From Burkholderiales bacterium (lineage in GTDB: Bacteria > Pseudomonadota > Gammaproteobacteria > Burkholderiales > Casimicrobiaceae): 64,000 bases of DNA. Location of the stretch: positions 62,001 through 126,000 of the forward strand of contig JABTUF010000006.1 of NCBI GenBank assembly GCA_015075645.1, in the 5' to 3' direction. The position numbers were made by a program, and so were the translations under genes. The notes under the pieces are model-generated. The model was not told the origin of the DNA, ran no database searches, and saw nothing but the letters and a program-made list of their open reading frames with translations. Of this stretch, positions 27,661 to 36,453 are shown in pieces (positions within the stretch are counted from its first letter, which is position 1; each line of letters starts with the position of its first letter).

Positions 27661-28922
27661 CTCCCATGCTCGCGACCGACCGGCTGCGCGACGCGCTCGC
27701 CGTGCTCGCCGCGACCTACCTCGTGTTGCTGCAGACGAACCTGATGAACGCTCCGCGCTCGGTCGTGCTGGGCCTCATGGCGGTCGTCGCGCTCGCCGTC
27801 TTCGCGCGGGCGGACGCGCGCGCCGACGCCGCGCTCTCGGCGGGCGCGCGGGCGCTCGCCGCCGCGTTCCTCGCCTGCGCCGCGTGGTCCGTCGCCTCGC
27901 TCGCCTGGACGGTCGATCGCGAACTCACGCTGACCGAACTGCGCGCGGACGTCGTGCTCACCTCCGTGGGCAGCGCCGCGATCCTCCTCTGCGTGCGCGA
28001 GACCGTCGCGTTCCGGCGCATCGTCACGGCGATCCTGGCGTCCTTCGCGCTCCTCGCCTGCGCCGCGGTCGGACTCGGGTTCGCGTCGGATCCCTGGAAC
28101 GACAAGCTGATGCACCACGGCGCGGGCACCTGGTCGACCCATCTGGTGATCATCGCGCCGCTCGTCCTCCTCGTACGCGCGCCCGAGCCCGCCGGCTGGG
28201 GCCGCGGGCGGACCACGGGCCTCGCCGTGGTCGCGCTCGCCTGCCTCGTGCTCGCCGGCGCGCGGTCGAGCGAGAACCGGATGGTGTGGCCCGCGCTCTT
28301 CGCCTCACTCGCCGTCGTCGGCATCGCGCTCGCGCTTCGCGATCGCGGGTCCCGGCTCACGAACGGCGGACGCGCGCGCACCGTGCTCGTGTTCGTCGCG
28401 CTCGGCGTCCTGATGGCGCTGGCGTTCGTCGAGGCCGCGTCGCGCAAGGCCGATTCGCTCCTCCCGGCGCCGGTGACGATCGAGCGCTCGGTCTCCGGCG
28501 ATCCGCGTCTCGCGATCTGGCCGCTCGCCCGCGAGAAGATCGGCGAGCGGCCCTGGCTCGGCCACGGCTTCGGCAAGGAGATCCTCGGCCGGGAGTTCGC
28601 CGCGAAGCTCGGCGACGCCACGCTCACCCACGCGCACGACGTGTTCCTCTCCGTGCTGATGCAGACCGGCGCGGTCGGCCTCGCGCTGTTCCTCGCGTTG
28701 CTCGCGGCCACCGCGTGGCGCTTCGTGGGCTATGCGCGCTCGGGCGACGACGCGCTCGCGCGGGTCGGCGTCGCCGGTCTCGCGATCGTGGCCGGCGTCC
28801 TCGTCAAGAACGTCACCGACGACTTCTTCGTCCGCAGCAACCTGAGGTTCCTGTGGGGCATAGTCGCGCTCTTCCTGGCGTTCGGCGAACACCGGCTGCG
28901 CGAGGTCTCGCGGCGGCCGTAG
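27657..28922 (+). CDS. O-antigen ligase family protein (WaaL/Wzy-like)
   Basis: Polytopic inner-membrane protein of 421 residues with about ten to twelve helices and a long periplasmic loop (about residues 265-330). That loop contains RLAIWPLAREKIGERPWLGHGFGKE and the conserved histidine in THAHDVFLSVLMQTGAVGLALF, matching the Wzy_C/O-antigen ligase domain. Last gene of the waaQ-msbA run, linked by an ATGA overlap. WaaL, which joins O-polysaccharide to lipid A-core, is the favoured role; a Wzy polymerase is the alternative. Confidence 0.84.
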   Translation: MTPMLATDRLRDALAVLAATYLVLLQTNLMNAPRSVVLGLMAVVALAVFARADARADAALSAGARALAAAFLACAAWSVASLAWTVDRELTLTELRADVVLTSVGSAAILLCVRETVAFRRIVTAILASFALLACAAVGLGFASDPWNDKLMHHGAGTWSTHLVIIAPLVLLVRAPEPAGWGRGRTTGLAVVALACLVLAGARSSENRMVWPALFASLAVVGIALALRDRGSRLTNGGRARTVLVFVALGVLMALAFVEAASRKADSLLPAPVTIERSVSGDPRLAIWPLAREKIGERPWLGHGFGKEILGREFAAKLGDATLTHAHDVFLSVLMQTGAVGLALFLALLAATAWRFVGYARSGDDALARVGVAGLAIVAGVLVKNVTDDFFVRSNLRFLWGIVALFLAFGEHRLREVSRRP

Positions 28923-28946
28923 CGCAACAGCGCCGAGCGGCGCGCC

Positions 28947-30881
28947 TCAGCGACGGCGCGGCGCCCGCAACGGCGTCGGCGCGCGCGCGCCCGCTTCGCC
29001 GGGCAGCGGGGCGGGCATCGGCTTCACCGGCGCGCCGGCCGGCGGCGCGTATTCGGGAATCCACGCCTGCAGCCGGGCGCGGACTTCCGCATCGGGGGCC
29101 GCGCGGTCGCGCTCGCACAGCGCGATCATCTGGCCGACCGCGTCGCCCCTGGCGGGCCGCACGTTCGCGATGAAGAGCTTGGGATGCGGCGTCGGCCCGG
29201 TCGCCTCCTCGGAGGCGAGCGGCTCCTCGAACAGCTTCTCGCCGGGGCGCAGGCCCGTGAACACGATCGGGATGCGGTCGGGATCCGCGCCCGAGAGCCG
29301 GATCATGTCGCGCGCCAGGTCGAGGATGCGCACCGGGTCGCCCATGTCCAGCACGAGGATCTCGCCGTGCTTCCCCATGAAGCCGGCCTGCATCAGCAAC
29401 TGGGTCGCTTCCGAGAGCGACATGAAGAAGCGCGTGATGTCCGGATGGGTGACCGTGACCGGGCCGCCGCGCGCGATCTGCTCGCGGAACCGCGGGATGA
29501 CGCTGCCGGCGCTGCCGAACACGTTGCCGAAGCGCACCACGACGAACGCCGTGCGCCCGCGCTGCAGCGTCTCGCAGGCGATCTCGGCCAGTCGCTTCGA
29601 CGCGCCCATCACCGAGGTCGGGTTCACCGCCTTGTCGGTCGACACCAGCACGAACTTCTCGACCTTCGCCTCGACCGCGGCGCGCGCGAGGACGTAGGTG
29701 CCGTAGGCGTTGTTGCGCACCGCCTGCCACGCGTTCTGCTCCTCCATCAGCGGGACGTGCTTGTACGCCGCCGCGTGGAACACGACGTCGGGCTTCTCGC
29801 GCGCGAGCACGTCCAAGACGAGCGCCGCATGCTTCACGTCGCCGACCACGCTCGAGACCGCGAGCTGGGTGAAATCGTCGCCCAGCGCGGTGCGGATCTC
29901 GTAGAGCGCGGCCTCCGAGATGTCGAACATCACGAGGCGCGCGGGCCGGAACTTCGCGATCTGGCGGCACAGTTCGGCGCCGATCGACCCGCCTGCGCCG
30001 GTCACCATCACGACGCGGTTGCCGAGCCACTCGGCGAGACCGGCGCCGTCGAGGACGACCGGGTCGCGTCCGAGCAGATCGTCGAGTTCGATGGTGCGTA
30101 TCGTCGTGAGCGCCTGGTTGCCGTTGATCAGTTCCTCGTAGGAGGGCACGGTCAGCGCTTCGAGGCCGTGCTGGGCGCACAACTCCGCCGCGCGGCGGCG
30201 CACCGCATGGTGCGCGGACGGCAGCGCGACGATCACCTTGCGGACGTCGTAGCGGCGCGCCCATGCCGGCAATTCCGCGATCGGCCCCACGACCGACACG
30301 TTGCGGATCTGGCCGTGGATCTTGCGCGGATCGTCGTCGAGCAGGCCGACGACGCGCCACTGGCGGCTCCGCGAGAGTTCGGCGGTGAGCCGCGCGCCGG
30401 CTTCGCCCGCGCCGACCACGAGCACCGGTTCGCCCAGCGCGGCGAGCGGGCTGTACAGCCGATGCTCCTTCCAGATCCGGTAGGCGAACCGGTTGCCGGC
30501 CATCAGGAAGATCAGCACCAGCGGATAGAGCACGAGGACGCTGCGCGGCACCGACGCCTGCATCTGCAGCATCACGATCACGAGCGGGATCAGGATCGCG
30601 CCCAGACCCGCCGACAGCACGATGCGGTGGAGGTCCACGAGCGACGCGAAGCGCCACAGTCCCCGATACAGGCCGAAGCCCAGGAAGATCGCCGCCTGCA
30701 GCGGCAGGATCCACGCGAGCGACGCGACCAGGTCCGCCACCTGGGCGTCGGGGACGTCGAAATTGAAGCGTACGCCGTAGAGCAGGCTCCAGGCGATGCC
30801 CGCCGCGCACAGGTCGTGGGCGAACGCCAGCGCCGCCCGCCAGTTGATGTTCAAGGCGAATTCATCCGGGAAACGGGACAT
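28947..30881 (-). CDS. Membrane-bound nucleotide-sugar 4,6-dehydratase (FlaA1/CapD/WbpM type)
   Basis: A 644-residue protein: four N-terminal transmembrane helices (to about residue 130), a first Rossmann unit with VLVVGAGEAGARL, then the catalytic SDR domain with VTGAGGSIGAELCRQI. Instead of the usual Tyr-x3-Lys it has VNPTSVMGASKRLAE, where methionine takes the tyrosine position, as in WbpM/FlaA1 dehydratases. It makes UDP-4-keto-6-deoxy sugars for O-antigen or capsule. The start is taken at MSRFPDE (30881); an ATG at 30890 is also in frame. It overlaps the 3' end of the sugar-1-P transferase gene by 20 bases. The C-terminal tail is proline-rich. Confidence 0.9.
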   Translation of the reverse strand: MSRFPDEFALNINWRAALAFAHDLCAAGIAWSLLYGVRFNFDVPDAQVADLVASLAWILPLQAAIFLGFGLYRGLWRFASLVDLHRIVLSAGLGAILIPLVIVMLQMQASVPRSVLVLYPLVLIFLMAGNRFAYRIWKEHRLYSPLAALGEPVLVVGAGEAGARLTAELSRSRQWRVVGLLDDDPRKIHGQIRNVSVVGPIAELPAWARRYDVRKVIVALPSAHHAVRRRAAELCAQHGLEALTVPSYEELINGNQALTTIRTIELDDLLGRDPVVLDGAGLAEWLGNRVVMVTGAGGSIGAELCRQIAKFRPARLVMFDISEAALYEIRTALGDDFTQLAVSSVVGDVKHAALVLDVLAREKPDVVFHAAAYKHVPLMEEQNAWQAVRNNAYGTYVLARAAVEAKVEKFVLVSTDKAVNPTSVMGASKRLAEIACETLQRGRTAFVVVRFGNVFGSAGSVIPRFREQIARGGPVTVTHPDITRFFMSLSEATQLLMQAGFMGKHGEILVLDMGDPVRILDLARDMIRLSGADPDRIPIVFTGLRPGEKLFEEPLASEEATGPTPHPKLFIANVRPARGDAVGQMIALCERDRAAPDAEVRARLQAWIPEYAPPAGAPVKPMPAPLPGEAGARAPTPLRAPRRR

Positions 30882-31929
30882 GATAATCAATGCGGGCGAA
30901 GACCGCAGCGATGATCGCGGTCCACACAGCGACCAGCGCCCAGCCCGCGGCGGGCGCGACCGCCGCGCAGGCCACCGCGCTCGCGGCGCATCCGAGCATC
31001 AGGCCGCCGTAGACGCGAAGGGTTCCCCGGTGGCCGGCGCCCATGCGCACCAGGCGCTGGTAGTAGTGCGATCGATGGGGCTCCCACACCCGCTCGCCAC
31101 GGAGCAGGCGGCGCAGCAGCGTGACGGTGGCGTCCGCGAGGAACGGCAGGAACACCAGCACCGGGAACCAGGCGGGCCAGGCGCCGCCTGCGCTTCCCGC
31201 GATGCCGACGGCCCCGGCGAGGAATCCGAGCGGCACCGAACCCGCGTCGCCCAGGAACAGACGCGCGGGCGGCAGGTTTCGCGCGAGGAACGGCACGACG
31301 GCGCAGACGAGCGCGACCCAGGGCAGCGAGGGTGCGCCTGCGAGCGCGGACGCCGCCGCGTAGGCGCCGAACCCGCAGACGGCCATCGTTCCGGCGAGAC
31401 CGTCGCTGCCGTCCATGAAGTTGAAAAAGTTCGTCACAGCGACGAGGACGAACGTCGCGGCCGCGATCGTCGCGTTGCCCCATCCGAGCGACGGGCCCAT
31501 CGCAACAGCCAGCGCAACGGCGCAAACCGCCTGCACGACGAGACGAACCAGCGCCCCGACGCCGCGGTAGTCGTCGACGAGCGAGAGGCAGAAGAGTACG
31601 GCCACGGTCGCCAGCAACGAAGCGGTCGCCGCCTCGGGAATGCCCGCGAACGGCCCGGCGAACGGCAACGCGGCGGCCCAACCGCCGAAGATCGCCCAGC
31701 CGCCGGCACGCGGCACCGGCCTCTCGTGCAGCGATCGCCGGTTCGGCCGGTCGCACGGCGCGATACCCGGATGGCGGACGAGCCACGCCACGACCAGCGC
31801 GGAGCACGATAGCGCCAGCGCCACGGCGATCACAGGGTCTCCGAGACGACTTCCGGGGGACGGCAAGGGGAAATCGACCTTCGCGACCCCGGTTTGCGCC
31901 CGGAACCGGCGGAACCGGCCCGGAAGCAC
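30862..31929 (-). CDS. Undecaprenyl-phosphate sugar-1-phosphate transferase (WecA/WbpL family)
   Basis: Polytopic membrane enzyme of 355 residues with about eleven helices that starts O-antigen synthesis by loading a HexNAc-1-P onto undecaprenyl phosphate. Family motifs: SLHERPVPRAGG, LVDDYRG, FFNFMDGSDGLAG and ARLFLGDAGSVPLGF; the aspartates of DD and GSD bind Mg. The ATG at 31929 leaves 30 hydrophilic residues before the first helix; a later start is possible. Together with the downstream dehydratase it resembles the wbpL-wbpM pair. Confidence 0.9.
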   Translation of the reverse strand: MLPGRFRRFRAQTGVAKVDFPLPSPGSRLGDPVIAVALALSCSALVVAWLVRHPGIAPCDRPNRRSLHERPVPRAGGWAIFGGWAAALPFAGPFAGIPEAATASLLATVAVLFCLSLVDDYRGVGALVRLVVQAVCAVALAVAMGPSLGWGNATIAAATFVLVAVTNFFNFMDGSDGLAGTMAVCGFGAYAAASALAGAPSLPWVALVCAVVPFLARNLPPARLFLGDAGSVPLGFLAGAVGIAGSAGGAWPAWFPVLVFLPFLADATVTLLRRLLRGERVWEPHRSHYYQRLVRMGAGHRGTLRVYGGLMLGCAASAVACAAVAPAAGWALVAVWTAIIAAVFARIDYHVPFPG

Positions 31930-32231
31930 GCAAAGTCCTTGGCTCCGGCGCCGGCTCGCCAGCGGGGTTCAGTCAATTTCATGTTTAACATCATACAATT
32001 ACATGACCCAATTCGCCTCAATTCGAAATGAGGCACGCAAGCTCGCAGGCGATGCCATGTTGCTTTGGCACAACAGGCACCCGGCGTCCGGGATCGGCGC
32101 GGGGCGCTTCCTTGCTTCCGATTCCCCCCGTTTGGCACAATGGACCCAACTTCTCGACAGACCTGAGAAGGTTGCCATGGCCGGGAAACCGTTGCTTCCC
32201 GGCCGACTTTTTCCGATAGAGGAGAGCCTTC
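31930..32231. other. 302-bp divergent regulatory region (sugar transferase / porin)
   Basis: No gene. An AT-rich patch at 31970-32030 contrasts with the background; its minus strand offers TATGAT (31990-31995) as a -10 for the sugar transferase gene. It also holds an inverted repeat GCCTCA/TGAGGC (32015-32034) and two direct copies of TTTGGCACAA (32064-32073 and 32131-32140). A tentative porin promoter is TTGCTT (32112-32117) and CACAAT (32136-32141). The leader then carries a strong hairpin. Confidence 0.5.
32179..32212 (+). promoter_or_regulatory. Terminator-like hairpin in the porin mRNA leader
   Basis: GGCCGGGAA (32179-32187) pairs perfectly with TTCCCGGCC (32196-32204) over an eight-base loop, followed by GAC and five T residues. 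The hairpin ends 27 bases before the porin ATG, and the ribosome site GAGGAG lies after it. By shape it is an intrinsic terminator; by position it would be an attenuator, or else a 5' stabilising stem. Confidence 0.6.
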
Positions 32232-33332
32232 ATGAACAAGAAGCTTGTTGCCCTCGCCGTCGCCGGGGTGCTGTCCGCTCCGCTGGCCGCGCAGGCGCAA
32301 ACCGCGAACGTCACGCTCTACGGCCGCCTGAACCTCACGATGGAAGCGGTTCAGCTCGGGAGCTCGTCGCAGGAGAACTGGATCTACCGCGTGAGCTCGA
32401 ACTCGTCGCGCTTCGGCATCAAGGGTACCGAGTCGCTCGGTGGCGGCCTGAACGTGATCTTCCAGATGGAGTCGTCGGCCAACGGCGACGCGGGCGGCGG
32501 CACGATCGCCGGCCGCGACACCTACATCGGCCTGCAGGGCGGCTGGGGTACGGTGAAGATCGGCAACTTCCTCGCCCCGTACGACGACATCCACCCGATC
32601 TTCGGCAACGTGCCCACGCTGACCACGTCGATCCTGTCGACCGCGGCCCTGTGGGCGAACGCTCCGACGTCGAAGGCGTTGGGCGGCTTCGATGCGCGCC
32701 TGGGCAACTCGGTGCGCTACGACTCGCCGAATTTCTCCGGCTTCACCGGCAGCATCCAGGCGACGACGTTCGAGAACACGTCGCACGGGATGGTCTACAG
32801 CATGGGCGGCTACTACAACGCCGGCCCGCTGCAGGTCGGCCTCGCCTGGGAACACAACCAGGGCGCGCGCGCTCCCGGCCTCAAGGACGACGCGATCTCG
32901 ATCGCCGGCGGCTGGAACTTCGGCATCGCGCGGGTCGCGGGCGTGTACGAGCGCCTCGACTACGATGCGGCCTCGGGCGGCAACCTGAAGCGCGACTTCT
33001 ACGGCATCTCGGGCACGTTCAACCTCGGCCCGGGCCAACTGTACGCGGCGTGGATGCGCGCGGAAGAAGGCAAGGGCAGCGCGGCGGACGGCACGCAGAT
33101 CGCCGGTACGGTCAAGGGCAACGACACGGGCGCCGACGAGTACTCCGTCAGCTACACCTACCCGCTGTCGAAGCGCACGCTGACCTACGTCGGTTACGTC
33201 CGCGTCGACAACGACAACAACGCCCGCTACACCTTCAACATCAACCCGCTGAACCAGTCGTCGGTCACCGGCGGTCTGGCGATGCAGGGCAAGCCGCAAG
33301 GCGTCGTGGCCGGCATCGTCCACTTCTTCTGA
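32232..33332 (+). CDS. Outer-membrane general porin (Gram-negative porin, betaproteobacterial type)
   Basis: A 366-residue precursor with a clear signal peptide (MNKKLVALAVAGVLSAPLAAQAQ, shown here by its ends MNKKL and AQAQ, cut near residue 23). The mature part starts NVTLYGRLN, the classic first strand of trimeric 16-strand porins, and ends in VAGIVHFF, whose terminal phenylalanine is the outer-membrane insertion signal. Codon use is more selective than in the neighbours, suggesting high expression. It is monocistronic, with a hairpin leader and a strong terminator. Confidence 0.95.
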   Translation: MNKKLVALAVAGVLSAPLAAQAQTANVTLYGRLNLTMEAVQLGSSSQENWIYRVSSNSSRFGIKGTESLGGGLNVIFQMESSANGDAGGGTIAGRDTYIGLQGGWGTVKIGNFLAPYDDIHPIFGNVPTLTTSILSTAALWANAPTSKALGGFDARLGNSVRYDSPNFSGFTGSIQATTFENTSHGMVYSMGGYYNAGPLQVGLAWEHNQGARAPGLKDDAISIAGGWNFGIARVAGVYERLDYDAASGGNLKRDFYGISGTFNLGPGQLYAAWMRAEEGKGSAADGTQIAGTVKGNDTGADEYSVSYTYPLSKRTLTYVGYVRVDNDNNARYTFNINPLNQSSVTGGLAMQGKPQGVVAGIVHFF

Positions 33333-33365
33333 GAAGCGCGACGAGCCTGACACCGCAAGCATCGG

Positions 33366-33393
33366 ACGGGCGCCTTCGGGCGCCCGTTTTTTT
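33366..33393 (+). terminator. Rho-independent terminator of the porin gene
   Basis: A stem ACGGGCGCC (33366-33374) with GGCGCCCGT (33379-33387) closed by a TTCG tetraloop, followed by TTTTTTT (33387-33393). It lies 34 bases after the porin stop. Confidence 0.92.
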
Positions 33394-33432
33394 CGCCCCT
33401 ACCGAACTTCGATCCGGCATCGGCGCTCAATG

Positions 33433-33489
33433 CGCCGCCACCGGAAACGCCACCGCCCCTGACAACTGACAACTGTTAACTGACAACTG
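33433..33489. repeat. CTG-N4 heptad repeat with shared prefix, copy 2
   Basis: CGCCGCCACCGGAAACGCC (33433-33451), a short link, then heptads CTGACAA, CTGACAA, CTGTTAA, CTGACAA (33459-33486) and a closing CTG. The prefix plus link matches the copy at 17662 with three differences in 29 bases, while the variable four bases of each heptad differ. It lies between the porin terminator and coq7. Confidence 0.7.
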
Positions 33490-33504
33490 CGTTACCCTCG
33501 CCCC

Positions 33505-34149
33505 ATGCCTCCGCCGCTCCCGCTCCCGCCGCCGCATGCGCTGATCGTGGCCTTCGACCGGGCGCTCCGCACGCTCGCGGGCGTGGCGAACGCGTCGCGT
33601 CCCGCGCCGGGCGCGTCGCTGCCCGAGACCGCGCTCACCGACGAGGAACGCAGGCACGCCGCGGGACTGATGCGCGTCAACCACACCGGCGAGGTCTGCG
33701 CCCAGGCGCTCTACGCCGCGCAGGCGATCGTGGCGCGCGATCCCGGCATCCGCGAGCGTTTCGCGGCCGCCGCGCGCGACGAGGAGGACCATCTCGCGTG
33801 GACCGCCTCGCGTCTCGAGGAACTCGGCGATCGTCCGTCGCTCATGAATCCGCTCTGGTACGCCGGGTCGTTCGCGATCGGCGTGGCTGCCGGCCTCGCA
33901 GGCGATCGCGTCAATCTCGGATTCGTGGTCGAGACCGAGCGGCAGGTCGAGGAGCACCTGACCGGACACATGGACGCGCTCCCTCCCGCCGATGCGAAGA
34001 GCCGGGCGATCGTCGAGACGATGCGCGACGACGAGGCGCGCCACGGTGCGATGGCGCAGGCCGCGGGCGGCGTCGAACTGCCGCGCCCGGTACGCGGCGC
34101 GATGCGCCTCGCCGCCGATGCGATGAAGGCGATCGCGTACCGCGTCTGA
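33505..34149 (+). CDS. coq7: 3-demethoxyubiquinol 3-hydroxylase
   Basis: Di-iron monooxygenase of ubiquinone biosynthesis (the UbiF-equivalent step), 214 residues, peripheral on the inner membrane. The di-iron ligands can be placed in [32 protein letters not shown] and DEARHGAMA, giving the E...ExxH...E...ExxH pattern. The first 35 residues are proline-rich and not conserved. It converges with cca. Coq7 rather than UbiF is usual in betaproteobacteria. Confidence 0.95.
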   Translation: MPPPLPLPPPHALIVAFDRALRTLAGVANASRPAPGASLPETALTDEERRHAAGLMRVNHTGEVCAQALYAAQAIVARDPGIRERFAAAARDEEDHLAWTASRLEELGDRPSLMNPLWYAGSFAIGVAAGLAGDRVNLGFVVETERQVEEHLTGHMDALPPADAKSRAIVETMRDDEARHGAMAQAAGGVELPRPVRGAMRLAADAMKAIAYRV

Positions 34150-34180
34150 CGCCTCGCGCCGGCCCGCCGAAACCGGCGGA

Positions 34181-35437
34181 TCACCCGAGCAGCAATCCGC
34201 CCTGCTCGCGCCTGCGCCACTCGCGGAGCGCCTTCAGGCGGGCCTCGCGAATCGCCTGCTCGATCGCTTCCGGCTGCGATGCGCGCGCGATCGCACCGGC
34301 ATCGACGCCGCGCACGACCTCGAGCGCGCGTGCGAGCCACTCGCCGGGACGATCGCCGTCGCGCTCGCGTCCCGGGCGCGAATTGCGGTCCGCCAGCGAG
34401 GCCGCGCGCAGCCACGCGAGCCGTTCGGGCCGGCGCAGCGCGTCGGCGGCGACGATGAGGTCGATGAGCGTCGCCGGCCGCAGCGACTCCGCGCGGGCGA
34501 CCTCGGCGTGGAACCGTGCGGCGAGGCGCGCGGCGTCGCGGCAGTCCGCCGGCACGCGCAGACGCTCCGACAGCCTCTCGGCGAGCCGGACGCTGCGCGC
34601 CCCGTGCGCGACGTGGCGCGGCCAGTGCTCGCGGAGCGTCGCGCCCTTGCCGAGGTCGTGCGCGAGCACCGCGTAGCGCACCGGAAGCGGATCGCCGCGC
34701 GCGGCCGCGAAGTCGAGCGCCTGCGCGACGTGCACGCCGGCGTCCAGTTCCGGATGGTGTGCCGGCGGCTGCGGCACGCCGTACAGTGCGTCGACCTCCG
34801 GTGCGAGCGCGGCGAGCGCGCCGGTCTGCCGGAGCACCGAGAGCATCCGCGACGGTTGCGGTTCCATGAGTCCGCGCGCGAGTTCCTGCCACACCCGCTC
34901 GGGCGCGAGCGTCGCGAGTTCGCCCGAACGCACGATCGCGCGCATCATGCCTTCGGTCGCCGGGGCGACCTCGAAGCCGAAGCGCGCGGCGAAGCGCGCG
35001 ACCCTCAGGACACGCAGCGGATCCTCGGCGAACGCGTCGGAGACGTGCCGCAGCACGCCATCGCGCAGGTCGCGTTCGCCGCCGCAAGGGTCGATCAGCG
35101 TGCCGCGCTCGTCGCGCGCCATCGCGTTGATCGTCAGGTCGCGGCGGACGAGATCCTGCTCGAGCGTCACGTCGGGCGACGCGAAGAACTCGAACCCCCG
35201 GTACCCGGTGCCGTGCTTGCGCTCGGTGCGCGCGAGCGCGTACTCCTCGCGCGTCTCCGGATGCAGGAACACCGGGAAGTCGCGGCCGACCGGTCGGTAC
35301 CCCGACGCCACCATGGTCTCCGGCGTGGCCCCGACCACGACCCAGTCGCGATCGACCACCGGGCGGCCGAGCAACTCGTCGCGCACCGATCCTCCGACGC
35401 GGTAGGTGCGAACCGGCTGGGGGAGCGCGCGGGCCAT
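34181..35437 (-). CDS. cca: tRNA CCA-adding nucleotidyltransferase
   Basis: Adds or repairs the 3' CCA of tRNAs; 418 residues, class II, close in layout to E. coli Cca. N-terminal nucleotidyltransferase core: YRVGGSVRDELLGR, DRDWVVVGATPE, RRDLTINAMA and EDPLRVLRVARFAARFGF. A C-terminal HD domain has LAHDLGKG, so the multifunctional phosphohydrolase activity may be present. The gene is convergent with coq7 and 69 bases downstream of the reductase gene. Confidence 0.96.
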   Translation of the reverse strand: MARALPQPVRTYRVGGSVRDELLGRPVVDRDWVVVGATPETMVASGYRPVGRDFPVFLHPETREEYALARTERKHGTGYRGFEFFASPDVTLEQDLVRRDLTINAMARDERGTLIDPCGGERDLRDGVLRHVSDAFAEDPLRVLRVARFAARFGFEVAPATEGMMRAIVRSGELATLAPERVWQELARGLMEPQPSRMLSVLRQTGALAALAPEVDALYGVPQPPAHHPELDAGVHVAQALDFAAARGDPLPVRYAVLAHDLGKGATLREHWPRHVAHGARSVRLAERLSERLRVPADCRDAARLAARFHAEVARAESLRPATLIDLIVAADALRRPERLAWLRAASLADRNSRPGRERDGDRPGEWLARALEVVRGVDAGAIARASQPEAIEQAIREARLKALREWRRREQGGLLLG

Positions 35438-35506
35438 CGCCGGTGGCGGAGCCGAGCCGCGCCGGGCTTCGCCGCCAGCCTCGAACGGCGGCCGCGCGGC
35501 GCCCGG

Positions 35507-36448
35507 TCAGCGCGTCTGCGTCGTGCGCAGCTCCGCGTAGCGGCTCTTCAACGCGCCGGGCGCGAGCCACGACGGGCCGATCGCCTCGAGCGACGCCGGC
35601 TCGACGCCGAACTCGCCCGGAAACGGGCAGCCGCAGACGTTGTCCTTCGACATCGACGCCAGGTTGTCGCGGCTCATGAGCTTCCCCGGGAGGTGCTCCA
35701 GCACGTACGCCTGCATCGACGCGAGCGAACCGGTGAGCGGGACGATCGGGCGCACCGATCCGGCCGTCTCCGCGGTCCAGCGCACCAGTTCGCGCAGCGT
35801 GTAGACCTTCGGGCCGCAGAGATCGTAGCGCTGCCGCACGCAGGCGCGCGAGTCGAGCGCATGCGCGAACGCGCTCGCCACGTCGCCCACCCACACCGGC
35901 TGGAACCGCGCGTCAGGCGCGGCCAGCGCGATGACCGGCAGCCACCGCGCGAGCCGCGCGAACAGCGCGAGGAAGCTGTCGCCCTCGCCGAACACCACGC
36001 TCGGCCGGAAAATCGTCCACGCGAGCGCCGAGGCCGCCACGGTGTTCTCCGCTTCGCCCTTGGTCGCGAGGTACTTCGACGGCCCCGCCGGATCGGCGTT
36101 CAGCGCGCTCATGTGCAGAAGTCGCGCCACGCCGGCCTTGCCGCATGCGGCGACGACGTTTCGCGCGAGCGCGACGTGGGCGCGCTCGAACGTGTCCGCG
36201 CCCGATTCGTTCAGGATGCCGACGAGGTTCACCACCGCGTCGGCCCCGGTGACGAGGCGCGCGAGCGTCGCGGGGTCGTGCACATCCGCTTCGACCGCGT
36301 CGACCGTCGGCAGGAGGAAGAGCGGCCGCGCCCGGTCGCGGTTCCGCGTGGGCACGACGACGCTCGCGCCATCCGAGGCCAGGCGGGCCGCCAGCGCGCG
36401 GCCGATGAAGCCGCTGCCGCCCAGCACGACGATGCGGTGCGCCGCCAC
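35507..36448 (-). CDS. NAD(P)-binding reductase, NDUFA9/complex I-associated type
   Basis: An atypical SDR of 313 residues. The nucleotide site is IVVLGGSGFIGRALAARL; the middle has NLVGILNESGADTFERAHV and MSALNADPAGPSKYLATKGEAE, characteristic of the NDUFA9-like group, and the C-terminal half a variable substrate region. The start is GTG at 36448, five bases after the slt stop. Bacterial members are annotated as complex I subunit-like or NAD-dependent epimerases; no substrate can be assigned. Confidence 0.83.
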   Translation of the reverse strand: MAAHRIVVLGGSGFIGRALAARLASDGASVVVPTRNRDRARPLFLLPTVDAVEADVHDPATLARLVTGADAVVNLVGILNESGADTFERAHVALARNVVAACGKAGVARLLHMSALNADPAGPSKYLATKGEAENTVAASALAWTIFRPSVVFGEGDSFLALFARLARWLPVIALAAPDARFQPVWVGDVASAFAHALDSRACVRQRYDLCGPKVYTLRELVRWTAETAGSVRPIVPLTGSLASMQAYVLEHLPGKLMSRDNLASMSKDNVCGCPFPGEFGVEPASLEAIGPSWLAPGALKSRYAELRTTQTR

Positions 36449-36453
36449 GTCGG

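Noticed and set aside
32064..32140. Sigma-54 promoters at the two TTTGGCACAA sites
   Set aside because: The -24-like TGGCAC is present, but neither site has a TTGC-type -12 element at the required spacing.
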